Notes under the pieces: model-generated
What the model was told of the DNA's origin: nothing
Database searches by the model: none
The model's input: only the letters and a program-made list of their open reading frames with translations
Origin: Sphingomonadales bacterium
Lineage (GTDB): Bacteria; Pseudomonadota; Alphaproteobacteria; Sphingomonadales; Sphingomonadaceae
DNA length: 64,000 bases
NCBI GenBank assembly: GCA_027491235.1
Contig: JAIXWO010000026.1
Coordinates: 62,001 to 126,000, forward strand
Direction of reading: 5' to 3'
Translations under genes and position numbers: made by a program
Shown here: piece by piece, positions 1-7,415 of the stretch
Layout of the letters: each line of letters begins with the position of its first letter
Numbering within the stretch: position 1 is the stretch's first letter

Positions 1-318
1 GGCGTCGGTCGTGTTCGACCAGCCGGCCCGCACATAAGAGAGCAAGCGCCCATCGCCGGGCCCAGCAAAGGCGGGTTCCAACCGACCATTGGCATCGCGC
101 GTCGGACGCGCGACGGCCTGTTGCAGATCCGCCTGTAGCAACGCCGAGATGCGCCGTTCTCCCGCCACCTTGCCCAGCGCCGTGCCGACGGAAGCCTGTG
201 TTGAGACTGCCGCCCCCAACATGCTTGTGCCCGCGGCCGCCAATAGGCCGAAGATCGCCAGTGCGACGACCAGCTCAACAAGGGTGAAGCCCTGCGTCTC
301 GGGCGTGGCAGCGGTCAT
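1..318 (-). CDS. gspJ: Type II secretion minor pseudopilin GspJ (5' part only)
   Basis: The first 106 codons are present and the gene runs off the left edge. The N-terminus has a prepilin-type cleavage and methylation motif, GFTLVELVVALAIF, with Glu at mature position 5, followed by a hydrophobic helix. GspJ sits in the GspH-I-J-K pseudopilus tip complex in the periplasm. The start ATG overlaps the stop of gspI (ATGA at 315-318), so the two are translationally coupled. The GspJ call rests on position in the operon plus the prepilin motif; pseudopilin paralogues are hard to separate from the N-terminus alone. Confidence 0.85.
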   Translation of the reverse strand, partial: MTAATPETQGFTLVELVVALAIFGLLAAAGTSMLGAAVSTQASVGTALGKVAGERRISALLQADLQQAVARPTRDANGRLEPAFAGPGDGRLLSYVRAGWSNTTDA

Positions 319-677
319 TTCGATTTCCGCACGACCGTCAGGGCACCTGCAAAGCGGCGTTGGGGGTCGGTGATCGTGATATCAACGCGCAATAGGGCGG
401 GGTCCGCCGTACGGCTCGTTGTGCGCGCCCAGATCCAGCTGCGGCCGCCATTTTCGGTGGTGCCAACCGCACGGCCCACTGATGGCGCTATGGGATCGGT
501 GATTGTTTCGGCGGCAATGTTCTGCGCCACAATCTGCCCAAAGGTCCGCGTGGCGACATCTGCTGACGTGCGCACCGTCGCTGCGTTCAGCCGGATCAGG
601 GCGAGCGCGGCGAGACTGAAGATGGCCAGCGCCACCATCATTTCAATGAGGGTAAAGCCGGACTCACGATCCGACAT
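315..677 (-). CDS. gspI: Type II secretion minor pseudopilin GspI
   Basis: A 120-residue protein starting MSDRESGFTLIEMMVALAIF, a canonical type III (prepilin) signal with a six-residue leader, G before the cleaved bond and Glu+5. GspI nucleates the pseudopilus tip with GspJ and GspK. A longer reading from 824 would add about 49 residues with no prepilin logic, so the ATG at 675-677 is chosen. The gene overlaps gspH by 14 nt upstream and gspJ by 4 nt downstream, as expected in a tight secretion operon. Length matches the family (about 120-130 residues). Confidence 0.9.
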   Translation of the reverse strand: MSDRESGFTLIEMMVALAIFSLAALALIRLNAATVRTSADVATRTFGQIVAQNIAAETITDPIAPSVGRAVGTTENGGRSWIWARTTSRTADPALLRVDITITDPQRRFAGALTVVRKSK

Positions 678-1137
678 GAACCGCGCCTTCGGCATCAATC
701 GACACGCCAATGGCGGTGTCATTATGCAACAGGGGCACCTTAGCCGGCTCGCTCGGCAGGCCGGTGGGATCAAACACGATCCGTAAGTCGCCATTGGCCG
801 CCGAAGTGGCCCGCGTTTTTTCATCCCAGCGGACGGGCGCGAACGGCTTTTCGGTCATCGCCATCCACCGGCCATCCAACCGCCGTTCAAACCGGTAGCT
901 CTGTGGGCCAATGGCGACAGCCATATCGCGGCCTTCGATGATTGCGGCATCCCGCAAGGCGGAGGTCCGCGCCGCAAAGGCTTCCGCTTCGTTCCGCACC
1001 GAACCTGCCGGGTCGCGCATGTTGAGCGCGACTGCCGTTGTGGCGACGCCCAATATGGCCACCACGACCATCAGTTCCACCAGGGTAAATCCCTGCTGGT
1101 CCTCCGGTGTTTCATGGGGTGCCGATCTGCGGATCAT
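664..1137 (-). CDS. gspH: Type II secretion minor pseudopilin GspH
   Basis: A 157-residue pseudopilin with the prepilin motif GFTLVELMVVVAILGVA about 16 residues from the start, then a globular beta-rich region. GspH caps the pseudopilus fibre beneath the GspI-J-K tip. It lies 17 nt downstream of gspG and its 3' end overlaps gspI. Length is typical for GspH (150-190 residues). Assignment as H rather than another minor pseudopilin is from gene order G-H-I-J. Confidence 0.88.
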   Translation of the reverse strand: MIRRSAPHETPEDQQGFTLVELMVVVAILGVATTAVALNMRDPAGSVRNEAEAFAARTSALRDAAIIEGRDMAVAIGPQSYRFERRLDGRWMAMTEKPFAPVRWDEKTRATSAANGDLRIVFDPTGLPSEPAKVPLLHNDTAIGVSIDAEGAVHVGS

Positions 1138-1154
1138 GTGCGAAGACTGGTCCG

Positions 1155-1598
1155 TTACTGCCAGCTGCCGATGTCAGCCGCGTCGCCCTCGCCGCCTTCA
1201 GCGCCGTCAGCCCCGAATGAATAGATATCGAAGGCGCCATGCTGGCCGGGCAGGCGGTATTGGTAGTCCTTACCCCAAGGGTCCTTAGGGAGCTTTCGGA
1301 TATAGCCGCCTGTGCCCCCCGGCGCCGTACTCGTGCCGCCGAGCAGGGCGTTGAGGCCTTCGGCTCCGTCCGGATAGCGTAAGGTGTTCAGGCGGTACAT
1401 TTCGACGGCTTGGCTCAGCGTTGCGATATCGGCCTTGGCCTTGCTCTGCATCGCCTTGTCCTGGCTCGGCAAGACGTTGATCATGACGACGGTTGCCAGA
1501 AGGCCAAGGATAACAATAACGACCAGCAACTCGACGAGGCTGAAGCCGTCTTCATTGTCCTGATCCGTTTCTGCAGCGGGGAGGGGTTTGTGTTTCAT
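1155..1598 (-). CDS. gspG: Type II secretion major pseudopilin GspG
   Basis: A 147-residue major pseudopilin. Prepilin motif GFSLVELLVVIVILGLLA is near residue 18, followed by the alpha-helical spine. The C-terminal GspG hallmark is present: residues reading LPKDPWGKDYQYRLPG, then a calcium-site loop around FGADGAEGGEGDAADIG. GspG polymerises into the periplasmic pseudopilus that pushes substrate through the secretin, after processing by the prepilin peptidase encoded at 11960-12787. It starts 9 nt after gspF. Confidence 0.95.
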   Translation of the reverse strand: MKHKPLPAAETDQDNEDGFSLVELLVVIVILGLLATVVMINVLPSQDKAMQSKAKADIATLSQAVEMYRLNTLRYPDGAEGLNALLGGTSTAPGGTGGYIRKLPKDPWGKDYQYRLPGQHGAFDIYSFGADGAEGGEGDAADIGSWQ

Positions 1599-1607
1599 GT
1601 CAGCCTT

Positions 1608-2843
1608 TCAAGCAGCAGCAAGCGTTTCGATCTGAAGGATGGGAAGCAGGATCGCGAGCACGATCAGCGCCACGACGCAGCCCATGATCACGATGATAGC
1701 AGGTTCGAGGAGCGAGAGCGCGGTCGCTGTGAAGCGATCAAATTCGCGCTCCAGATAGTCAGCAGACCGTTCCAGCATCTGATCCAGCTGGCCTGAGCTT
1801 TCGCCAGACGCCGTGAGATAGACCAGAAGCGGCGGAAAGACGCCTGCGCGCTTTAGTGCGGCTGACAGGCTGCCGCCGCTGCGCACAGACTCCGCAATGT
1901 CCTGCGTTGCAACACGCAGCGCGCGGTTATTGACGGTCTGGCCGGTCAATAGGAGGCCCTCGAGAAGGGGGAGGCGGCTGGCGACCATCGTTGCCAAGGT
2001 GCGCGCCATCCGTGCGGCGTGCAGATCGCGGATGAGTTTGCCGGCCAGCGGAAGCCGCAGGATGGCGCGGTCAAACCGGAGGCGCGTTTCGGGTTGCCTT
2101 AGGCTATGGGCGCCGAACAGAGCGCCGCCCAGAAGCACCGCGAGAATGAGCGGCCACCAGTTGGCCAGAAAACTTGAAAGCGAAATGATGATCCGGGTCA
2201 GCAGCGGCAATTGCTGGCCGACATTGTCAAACTGCTCAACGATGCGGGGCACGACCCAGACCATGAGCGCGAAGACGACGACCATCGCCACCACGGTCAG
2301 GACAATGGGATAGGCCAATGCCGCCGTAATCCGACCGCGCACTTCGGCCTGCCGTTCCTGAAGGTCCGCCAGCCGGTCAAGGATTTGGGGCAGGGTTCCT
2401 GCGGCTTCGCCTGCGGACACCATCGCCCGGTAGAGGGGAGGGAAGCTGCGGGGTGCACGCGCCATTGCTTCCGCAAGACGCAAGCCTTCAAACACACCGC
2501 CATGCACGTCGCTCGCAATCCGGCGGACATGGTCCTGCTCGGTCTGCCGTACGATGGTGCGCAGCGCTTCTTCCAGCGGAGAGACCGCGCAGAGGGTCGA
2601 CAGCTGCCGCGTGAACAAGGTGAGTTGCTGCGCTGACATCTTGCGCTGCTTGAAGCGTGCAAGCGAAAACAGGGGCGTGCGGGCCGCTGTGCGTCCGGTC
2701 GAGTGGGTGACTTCAACGGGGTAGAGATTGCGGCGCTGCAACAGATCGCGGGCGGCCCGCGCATCCTCTGCGTCTATTGTGCCGCGCCGTTCACGCCCTG
2801 ACGCGTCAATCGCGGCGTAATCAAAGCTGCTCACTGCCCGCAT
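1608..2843 (-). CDS. gspF: Type II secretion inner-membrane platform protein GspF
   Basis: A 411-residue platform protein with two copies of the T2SSF cytoplasmic domain. The hydrophobic segments are visible (residues reading ALAYPIVLTVVAMVVVFALM and the C-terminal AIIVIMGCVVALIVLAILLP). GspF couples the GspE ATPase to pseudopilus assembly. The open frame extends to 2963, but the protein starting MRAVSSFDYAAIDASGRERRG at 2843 matches the family start; that places the start codon inside the last codons of gspE, a 23-nt overlap. Confidence 0.93.
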   Translation of the reverse strand: MRAVSSFDYAAIDASGRERRGTIDAEDARAARDLLQRRNLYPVEVTHSTGRTAARTPLFSLARFKQRKMSAQQLTLFTRQLSTLCAVSPLEEALRTIVRQTEQDHVRRIASDVHGGVFEGLRLAEAMARAPRSFPPLYRAMVSAGEAAGTLPQILDRLADLQERQAEVRGRITAALAYPIVLTVVAMVVVFALMVWVVPRIVEQFDNVGQQLPLLTRIIISLSSFLANWWPLILAVLLGGALFGAHSLRQPETRLRFDRAILRLPLAGKLIRDLHAARMARTLATMVASRLPLLEGLLLTGQTVNNRALRVATQDIAESVRSGGSLSAALKRAGVFPPLLVYLTASGESSGQLDQMLERSADYLEREFDRFTATALSLLEPAIIVIMGCVVALIVLAILLPILQIETLAAA

Positions 2844-4332
2844 CCTGACGAGAAACGCGGATGGCTTCTTCCGCTGTGGTGACGCCGTCGCGCACAAGGT
2901 TGAGCACGGATTGGGACAAGGTGGGGGCATTCGCAAAAACGTGGCGCGAAATGCGGTCCTCATCTGATCCGTCGTTGATCATCTGGCGGATGCTGTCATC
3001 AATCCGGATGGCTTCATACACGCCGACGCGGCCCTTAAAGCCGGTGTCATTGCATTGCGCGCAGCCGCCCGGTTCAAAGATGCGCTCTGCATTCAGGCCG
3101 GGCAATTGGCGGTTGGCATCGGTGGCGGCATGTTCGACCCGGCAATGGGGGCACAAACGCCGGACAAGGCGCTGCGCCAGCACGGCGCGCAAAGTGGAGG
3201 CGAGCAGGAACGGCTCCACCTTCATATCGCGCAGGCGGGTGATCGCTCCGATGGCATCATTGGTGTGGACCGTAGACAGAACGAGGTGGCCGGTCAGCGA
3301 AGCCTGCACCGCGATTTCCGCTGTTTCCCGGTCACGTATTTCCCCGATCATCACGACATCCGGGTCCTGCCGCAAAATGGCGCGCAAGCCTGCGGCAAAG
3401 GTCATGCCGACCTTGGCATTCACCTGTGTCTGGCCCACGCCTTCAATGGCGTATTCCACGGGGTCTTCTACTGTCAGGATATTGCGCGATCCGTTGTTGA
3501 GAAGGCGCAAGCCGGCATAGAGCGACGTCGTCTTACCCGACCCGGTGGGGCCGGTGACCAGCACAATGCCATTAGGGTCTGACAGGGCACCGCGAAAGAC
3601 CGCAAGGCTGGCCGGGTCCATGCCCAGCTCATCCAGGCCCATGGCGGCATTGTCCTTGTCGAGGATACGCAACACGACACGTTCCCCGGCACGGGCCGGA
3701 AGCGTCGAGACACGCACGTCGAGCTGCTTTCCGCCCAGTGTCAGCGAAATGCGGCCATCCTGCGGGATGCGGCGCTCGGCAATGTCGAGGCGTGCCATCA
3801 CCTTGATGCGGCTGACGACAACAGGCGCGACATGGGCCGGCAGACGCAGGGCTTCACGCAACAGTCCGTCGATGCGCATCCGCACGACAAGCGCGGATTC
3901 AAAAGGCTCAACATGAACGTCGGACACGCCCTGCCGCACCGCTTCTGCAATCATGCCGTTGATCAGGCGAATGACAGGGGCATCATCTGCGGTATCGAGC
4001 AGATCATCTGCCGAGGGCATGCCGCCGACGAACAGATCGCTCTCTTCTTCCGCGCCGAATTCTCCAGCGGCCGCGGCCGTCGAGCCGTCCAGCGCATAGG
4101 TGCGCGACAATTGATCATCGAAAAGTTCGTCGCTGGTCTGTTCAACCGAAAACGGACGCTGAAGCCAACGGCGCAGTTCCGGCAAGGCGCGGGCATCGGC
4201 ACCCGGCCGCATCAAGACCCGCAGACCACCCTCTGCGCCGTCTTGGAGGAGGACCCCATGTTTGCGCACAAAGGCATAGGGCAGGACAAGCGTGCCCACC
4301 GCTTCTGCTTCAATGACGACCTCTTCGGTCAA
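2821..4332 (-). CDS. gspE: Type II secretion traffic ATPase GspE
   Basis: A 503-residue hexameric secretion ATPase. The Walker A motif GPTGSGKTT lies near residue 265, with the Asp box, Walker B (DPDVVMIGEIRD) and His box (TGHLVLSTVHTN) following in order. Paired CxxC motifs near residues 393 and 423 form the zinc-binding CM domain of GspE. The N-terminal domain is the cytoplasmic GspL-binding part. Start ATG overlaps the gspD stop by 4 nt (4329-4332). It powers pseudopilus extension from the cytoplasmic face of the inner membrane. Confidence 0.96.
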   Translation of the reverse strand: MTEEVVIEAEAVGTLVLPYAFVRKHGVLLQDGAEGGLRVLMRPGADARALPELRRWLQRPFSVEQTSDELFDDQLSRTYALDGSTAAAAGEFGAEEESDLFVGGMPSADDLLDTADDAPVIRLINGMIAEAVRQGVSDVHVEPFESALVVRMRIDGLLREALRLPAHVAPVVVSRIKVMARLDIAERRIPQDGRISLTLGGKQLDVRVSTLPARAGERVVLRILDKDNAAMGLDELGMDPASLAVFRGALSDPNGIVLVTGPTGSGKTTSLYAGLRLLNNGSRNILTVEDPVEYAIEGVGQTQVNAKVGMTFAAGLRAILRQDPDVVMIGEIRDRETAEIAVQASLTGHLVLSTVHTNDAIGAITRLRDMKVEPFLLASTLRAVLAQRLVRRLCPHCRVEHAATDANRQLPGLNAERIFEPGGCAQCNDTGFKGRVGVYEAIRIDDSIRQMINDGSDEDRISRHVFANAPTLSQSVLNLVRDGVTTAEEAIRVSRQDAGSEQL

Positions 4333-6422
4333 TTCTTTGGCCCTTCTGCGGCCGGTAGCGCGGCGGGGGCAGCTTCGGCCGCAGCCGGGGCAGGGAGAGG
4401 AAGCTCCGCCCCCATATAGTCGCGGACCAGCTCGTCGATGCTGGGCTCCTCATTGGGGCGCAGCAGGAGTTGCTGATCACGGATATAGCCATAGCGACGC
4501 TCGGCAAGCTTGCGCGCATCTTCGGCATTGCGCAGGATTGTCGGGCGGATGAAGACCATCAAATTGGTCTTCTCACGCGACTTGGCGCGCGACCGGAAGA
4601 GCTGGCCCAGCCCCGGAATATCGCCGAGCAAGGGGATCTTCTCGATCGTGCGGCGTTCATTGTCATCCAACAGGCCACCCAAAGCGACGATCTGCCCGTC
4701 ATCGACGGTCACGGTTGTCTGGATTTCCCGCTTGTTGAGGATGAGGTCATTGCCATTGTTGCTCACCGGCCCGGCAATCGAGCTGACTTCTTGCCGGATG
4801 AACAGCTTGATCGCATCACCTTCATTAACCTGCGGCTTCACCTCAAGCTGGATGCCGACATTCTGACGCTGCACGGTGCGGAAGGCATTGTCGAAGTTAT
4901 TGCCCAGCTTTTCGCCAGTCGTGATCGGCACCTCCTGCCCGACAAGGATCTTCGCCTCTTGATTGTCGAGCGTGACGACAGATGGCGTCGAGAGGATGTT
5001 GGACTTATTGTCCTGCTGCACGGCGTTGATGATGGCACCGAAGACGCCATTATTGCCGACATTTGTCGCAAAGCCGCCAAAGGCGCCTGCAGCCCCCAGA
5101 ACCGAATTGACCGCCGCTTGGGCGAGCTGATCGCTGACCGGATTGTTGGTCGTCGTGGTTGTGGTGTTGCCGTTGATCGTCGTGGTCGTTGTGTTCAGGT
5201 CCCGCGCAGCGACAGCGCCTGCAATCGTCAGAATATTGGGCGCGGCGTTTGAATAGTTGGTTGCGGCAAACGGAATGTTGCTGCCCGGCTTTCCGCCGAG
5301 CAGGAACTGGACGCCCAGCTTGCGTGCGGCAGTGTCCGAAATCTCAACGATGATCGCCTCGACCAGAACCTGCTCACGCCGCGTGTCCAACTGGCGGACG
5401 ACATCCCCCAAAGTGCGCTGCATTTCAGACGGTGCGGAAATGATGATGGCGTTCGCGCCTTCATAGCGCGCAATGACCGGCGCGTTGCGGCCTCCTGAGG
5501 ACGGCGCCGAGACAGGTGTTGGTGTCGTGCTTGCCGGAGTGCTCGCGCTGGACGAGGCGCTGTCGCTGCCGCTTGAAATCCCTGTTTGGCCGACAAGCTG
5601 CTGCAACACGGGCAGGAGCTTGGCCGCATCTGCATGCTGGAGCCAGATGACGCGGACTTCGGCGCCACTTGCGGCGCGCTTGTCGAGGTCGCGGGCGATG
5701 GCGGCAAAGCGGGAGACGGTGCCCCGGTCTCCACGCAAGGCGAGGGAGTTGCTGCTGTCGATGGCGACGATGGCGACGCCGCCGCGGGCGTTCTCCCCGC
5801 CGCCGCTGCTGCCGGTGATGAGCTGCTGCAGCGACGTGGCAAGATCACGCGCATTGGCGTTCTTCAGCGCGATCAGCTCGGTGGAGGCGCCATCGGAATC
5901 GATCCGCTGGAGGAGCGACCGGATGCGGCGGATATTGTCAGCATAGTCGGCGACCACGAGGCTATTGGCGCCGCGATTGGCTGTGACAGATCCTTCCCGG
6001 CTGACCAGCGGGCGCAGCGTATCGACTGCTGATGAAGCCTCGATGGAGCGCAGGCGGAAGACTTCGGTGATGAACTGATTGCGGGCAGCCCCCGACAAGC
6101 CGATCTTGCCGGGCTGGGCGGCTGCTGTCTCAGCGGGCTGGATGCGGTAAGCGCCGTTCGACGTCGGAATGGCGACCAGGCCATTGGCGCGCAGCGTGGA
6201 CAGAAACACCTCAAAATATTCGGAGCGGGACAGTGGCCGGTCAGACACGACGGTCACCTTGCCTTGCACACGGCCATCGATGATGAAGTTGCGTCCGGTG
6301 ACGCGCGAGGCGTCTTGAATGAAGGCCCGCACATCTGCGTCACGCAGGTTGAGCGTGGTCTGCGCGATCACTGGGGCATAGGCCGCCAGTGCGAGCATAA
6401 GGCCAGTTGCGACCCGTTTCAT
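4329..6422 (-). CDS. gspD: Type II secretion outer-membrane secretin GspD
   Basis: A 697-residue secretin with a signal peptide (residues 1 to about 20). N0 (TLNLRDADVRAFIQDASRVTG) is followed by three KH-like N domains and a C-terminal secretin domain with the family signature (VPLLGDIPGLGQLFRS-type motif, here IPLLGDIPGLGQLFRSR). It forms the outer-membrane channel. Two low-complexity insertions stand out: a Ser/Thr/Pro stretch near residue 290-310 and an Asn/Thr-rich loop near 405-425. Start overlaps the gspC stop (ATGA, 6419-6422). Confidence 0.96.
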   Translation of the reverse strand: MKRVATGLMLALAAYAPVIAQTTLNLRDADVRAFIQDASRVTGRNFIIDGRVQGKVTVVSDRPLSRSEYFEVFLSTLRANGLVAIPTSNGAYRIQPAETAAAQPGKIGLSGAARNQFITEVFRLRSIEASSAVDTLRPLVSREGSVTANRGANSLVVADYADNIRRIRSLLQRIDSDGASTELIALKNANARDLATSLQQLITGSSGGGENARGGVAIVAIDSSNSLALRGDRGTVSRFAAIARDLDKRAASGAEVRVIWLQHADAAKLLPVLQQLVGQTGISSGSDSASSSASTPASTTPTPVSAPSSGGRNAPVIARYEGANAIIISAPSEMQRTLGDVVRQLDTRREQVLVEAIIVEISDTAARKLGVQFLLGGKPGSNIPFAATNYSNAAPNILTIAGAVAARDLNTTTTTINGNTTTTTTNNPVSDQLAQAAVNSVLGAAGAFGGFATNVGNNGVFGAIINAVQQDNKSNILSTPSVVTLDNQEAKILVGQEVPITTGEKLGNNFDNAFRTVQRQNVGIQLEVKPQVNEGDAIKLFIRQEVSSIAGPVSNNGNDLILNKREIQTTVTVDDGQIVALGGLLDDNERRTIEKIPLLGDIPGLGQLFRSRAKSREKTNLMVFIRPTILRNAEDARKLAERRYGYIRDQQLLLRPNEEPSIDELVRDYMGAELPLPAPAAAEAAPAALPAAEGPKN

Positions 6423-7267
6423 TTTGATATCCTTGCATTGAGCGGCACGAGTTGGCCCCCGCGCTCGACTTGGAGTGTCAGATTGCCTTTGTCCGGCAAT
6501 TGCGAAATGACGGCGACGGCGTCTTGAACCGATTGCGCGGGGACGCCGTTGAGCCTGACAATGACGTCGCCCGGCTTCAGGCCGGCGGCATTAAAGGCGC
6601 CACCTTCCCCCTTGGGCTGGACGAGAAATCCGGTTACCTTGCCACCCACGTTGCGCGGTGTGAGCGAGATATCAGTGGTAAAGCTTGCCGCATTGAGCGT
6701 GCCTGCGCCAGATGATCCTGCCTTACCGTTTGCATCGCCCGCTGCGCCGGCGGGGGCTGCTACGGACTGATCAAGGAACAGCGTTTCATCGGCGCCACCA
6801 TTGTCCAATGTGACATGGTCATAAGCGACGGCTTTCAGCCGGACGCCTGGGACAATCTCATCCCCCACTGCGAAGCTGGATTGCACGCCATCCGGCGCGG
6901 CGATGATCGCGCTGCCAAGGCCGGTCGCCTCATTGAGGCTCACCCCAAACAATTTGAGCGTAAGGGACGTGACCGTTGATCCATTGGCGTCGGCATCTGT
7001 CCCGCCAAAGGGATCCAGCGAACCAAGATCAAGCGTTGCCAGCGTGCCTTGAAGGGAGGAGGCCTCGGGCCAATTGCCAAGGGGGCCGAGCGGCTTTGTT
7101 GTGGCCCAGACCAGCCGGGCGCCCTGAAAGGCAAGGATGGCCCCGAGCAGAATCAGTGTCAGGCGGCGCGCAAGCGGCCAGAAACCGGCACGCATCACGC
7201 AGGGCCGCCAGAGCCAAAGTCGGCCGCTCTTCCAGCTCTCATCATGGCGCCCACCGGAACTCCTCAT
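6419..7267 (-). CDS. gspC: Type II secretion protein GspC with PDZ domain
   Basis: An inner-membrane protein of about 282 residues: short cytoplasmic N-terminus, one membrane segment (LTLILLGAILAFQGARLVW), a periplasmic homology region that contacts the secretin N0 domain, and a C-terminal PDZ domain (GGAFNAAGLKPGDVIVRLNG). GspC links the platform to GspD and takes part in substrate selection. The frame opens at a TTG (7276); the ATG at 7267 is used here, and a second ATG at 7195 just before the basic, membrane-flanking residues is also plausible. First gene of the gspCDEFGHIJ operon. Confidence 0.9.
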   Translation of the reverse strand: MRSSGGRHDESWKSGRLWLWRPCVMRAGFWPLARRLTLILLGAILAFQGARLVWATTKPLGPLGNWPEASSLQGTLATLDLGSLDPFGGTDADANGSTVTSLTLKLFGVSLNEATGLGSAIIAAPDGVQSSFAVGDEIVPGVRLKAVAYDHVTLDNGGADETLFLDQSVAAPAGAAGDANGKAGSSGAGTLNAASFTTDISLTPRNVGGKVTGFLVQPKGEGGAFNAAGLKPGDVIVRLNGVPAQSVQDAVAVISQLPDKGNLTLQVERGGQLVPLNARISK

Positions 7268-7328
7268 TTGCTCCAATGTTGGACGCCTATGACGTTACTG
7301 TTACAATTACACGACAAAAAGAAACCAA

Positions 7329-7350
7329 GCCGAAGGAGTTCTCCTTCGGC
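7329..7350 (-). terminator. Rho-independent terminator after the TonB-dependent receptor gene
   Basis: A perfect 10-bp inverted repeat (GCCGAAGGAG, 2-nt centre, CTCCTTCGGC). Read on the minus strand it is followed by a T-rich run (TTGGTTTCTTTTTG). It lies 66 nt beyond the receptor stop at 7416 and before gspC, so it should separate receptor transcription from the gsp operon. The gspC promoter must then lie between here and 7267 or expression depends on read-through. Confidence 0.75.
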
Positions 7351-7415
7351 CCGATTGTTTCGCATGATTAGGCAACGCCGAGCGTCGTTGCCGGACAAAA
7401 GCCTCGACGCAGGCC

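Noticed and set aside
315-824. Longer start for gspI
   Set aside because: The extra residues lie before the prepilin leader and overlap gspH in another frame.
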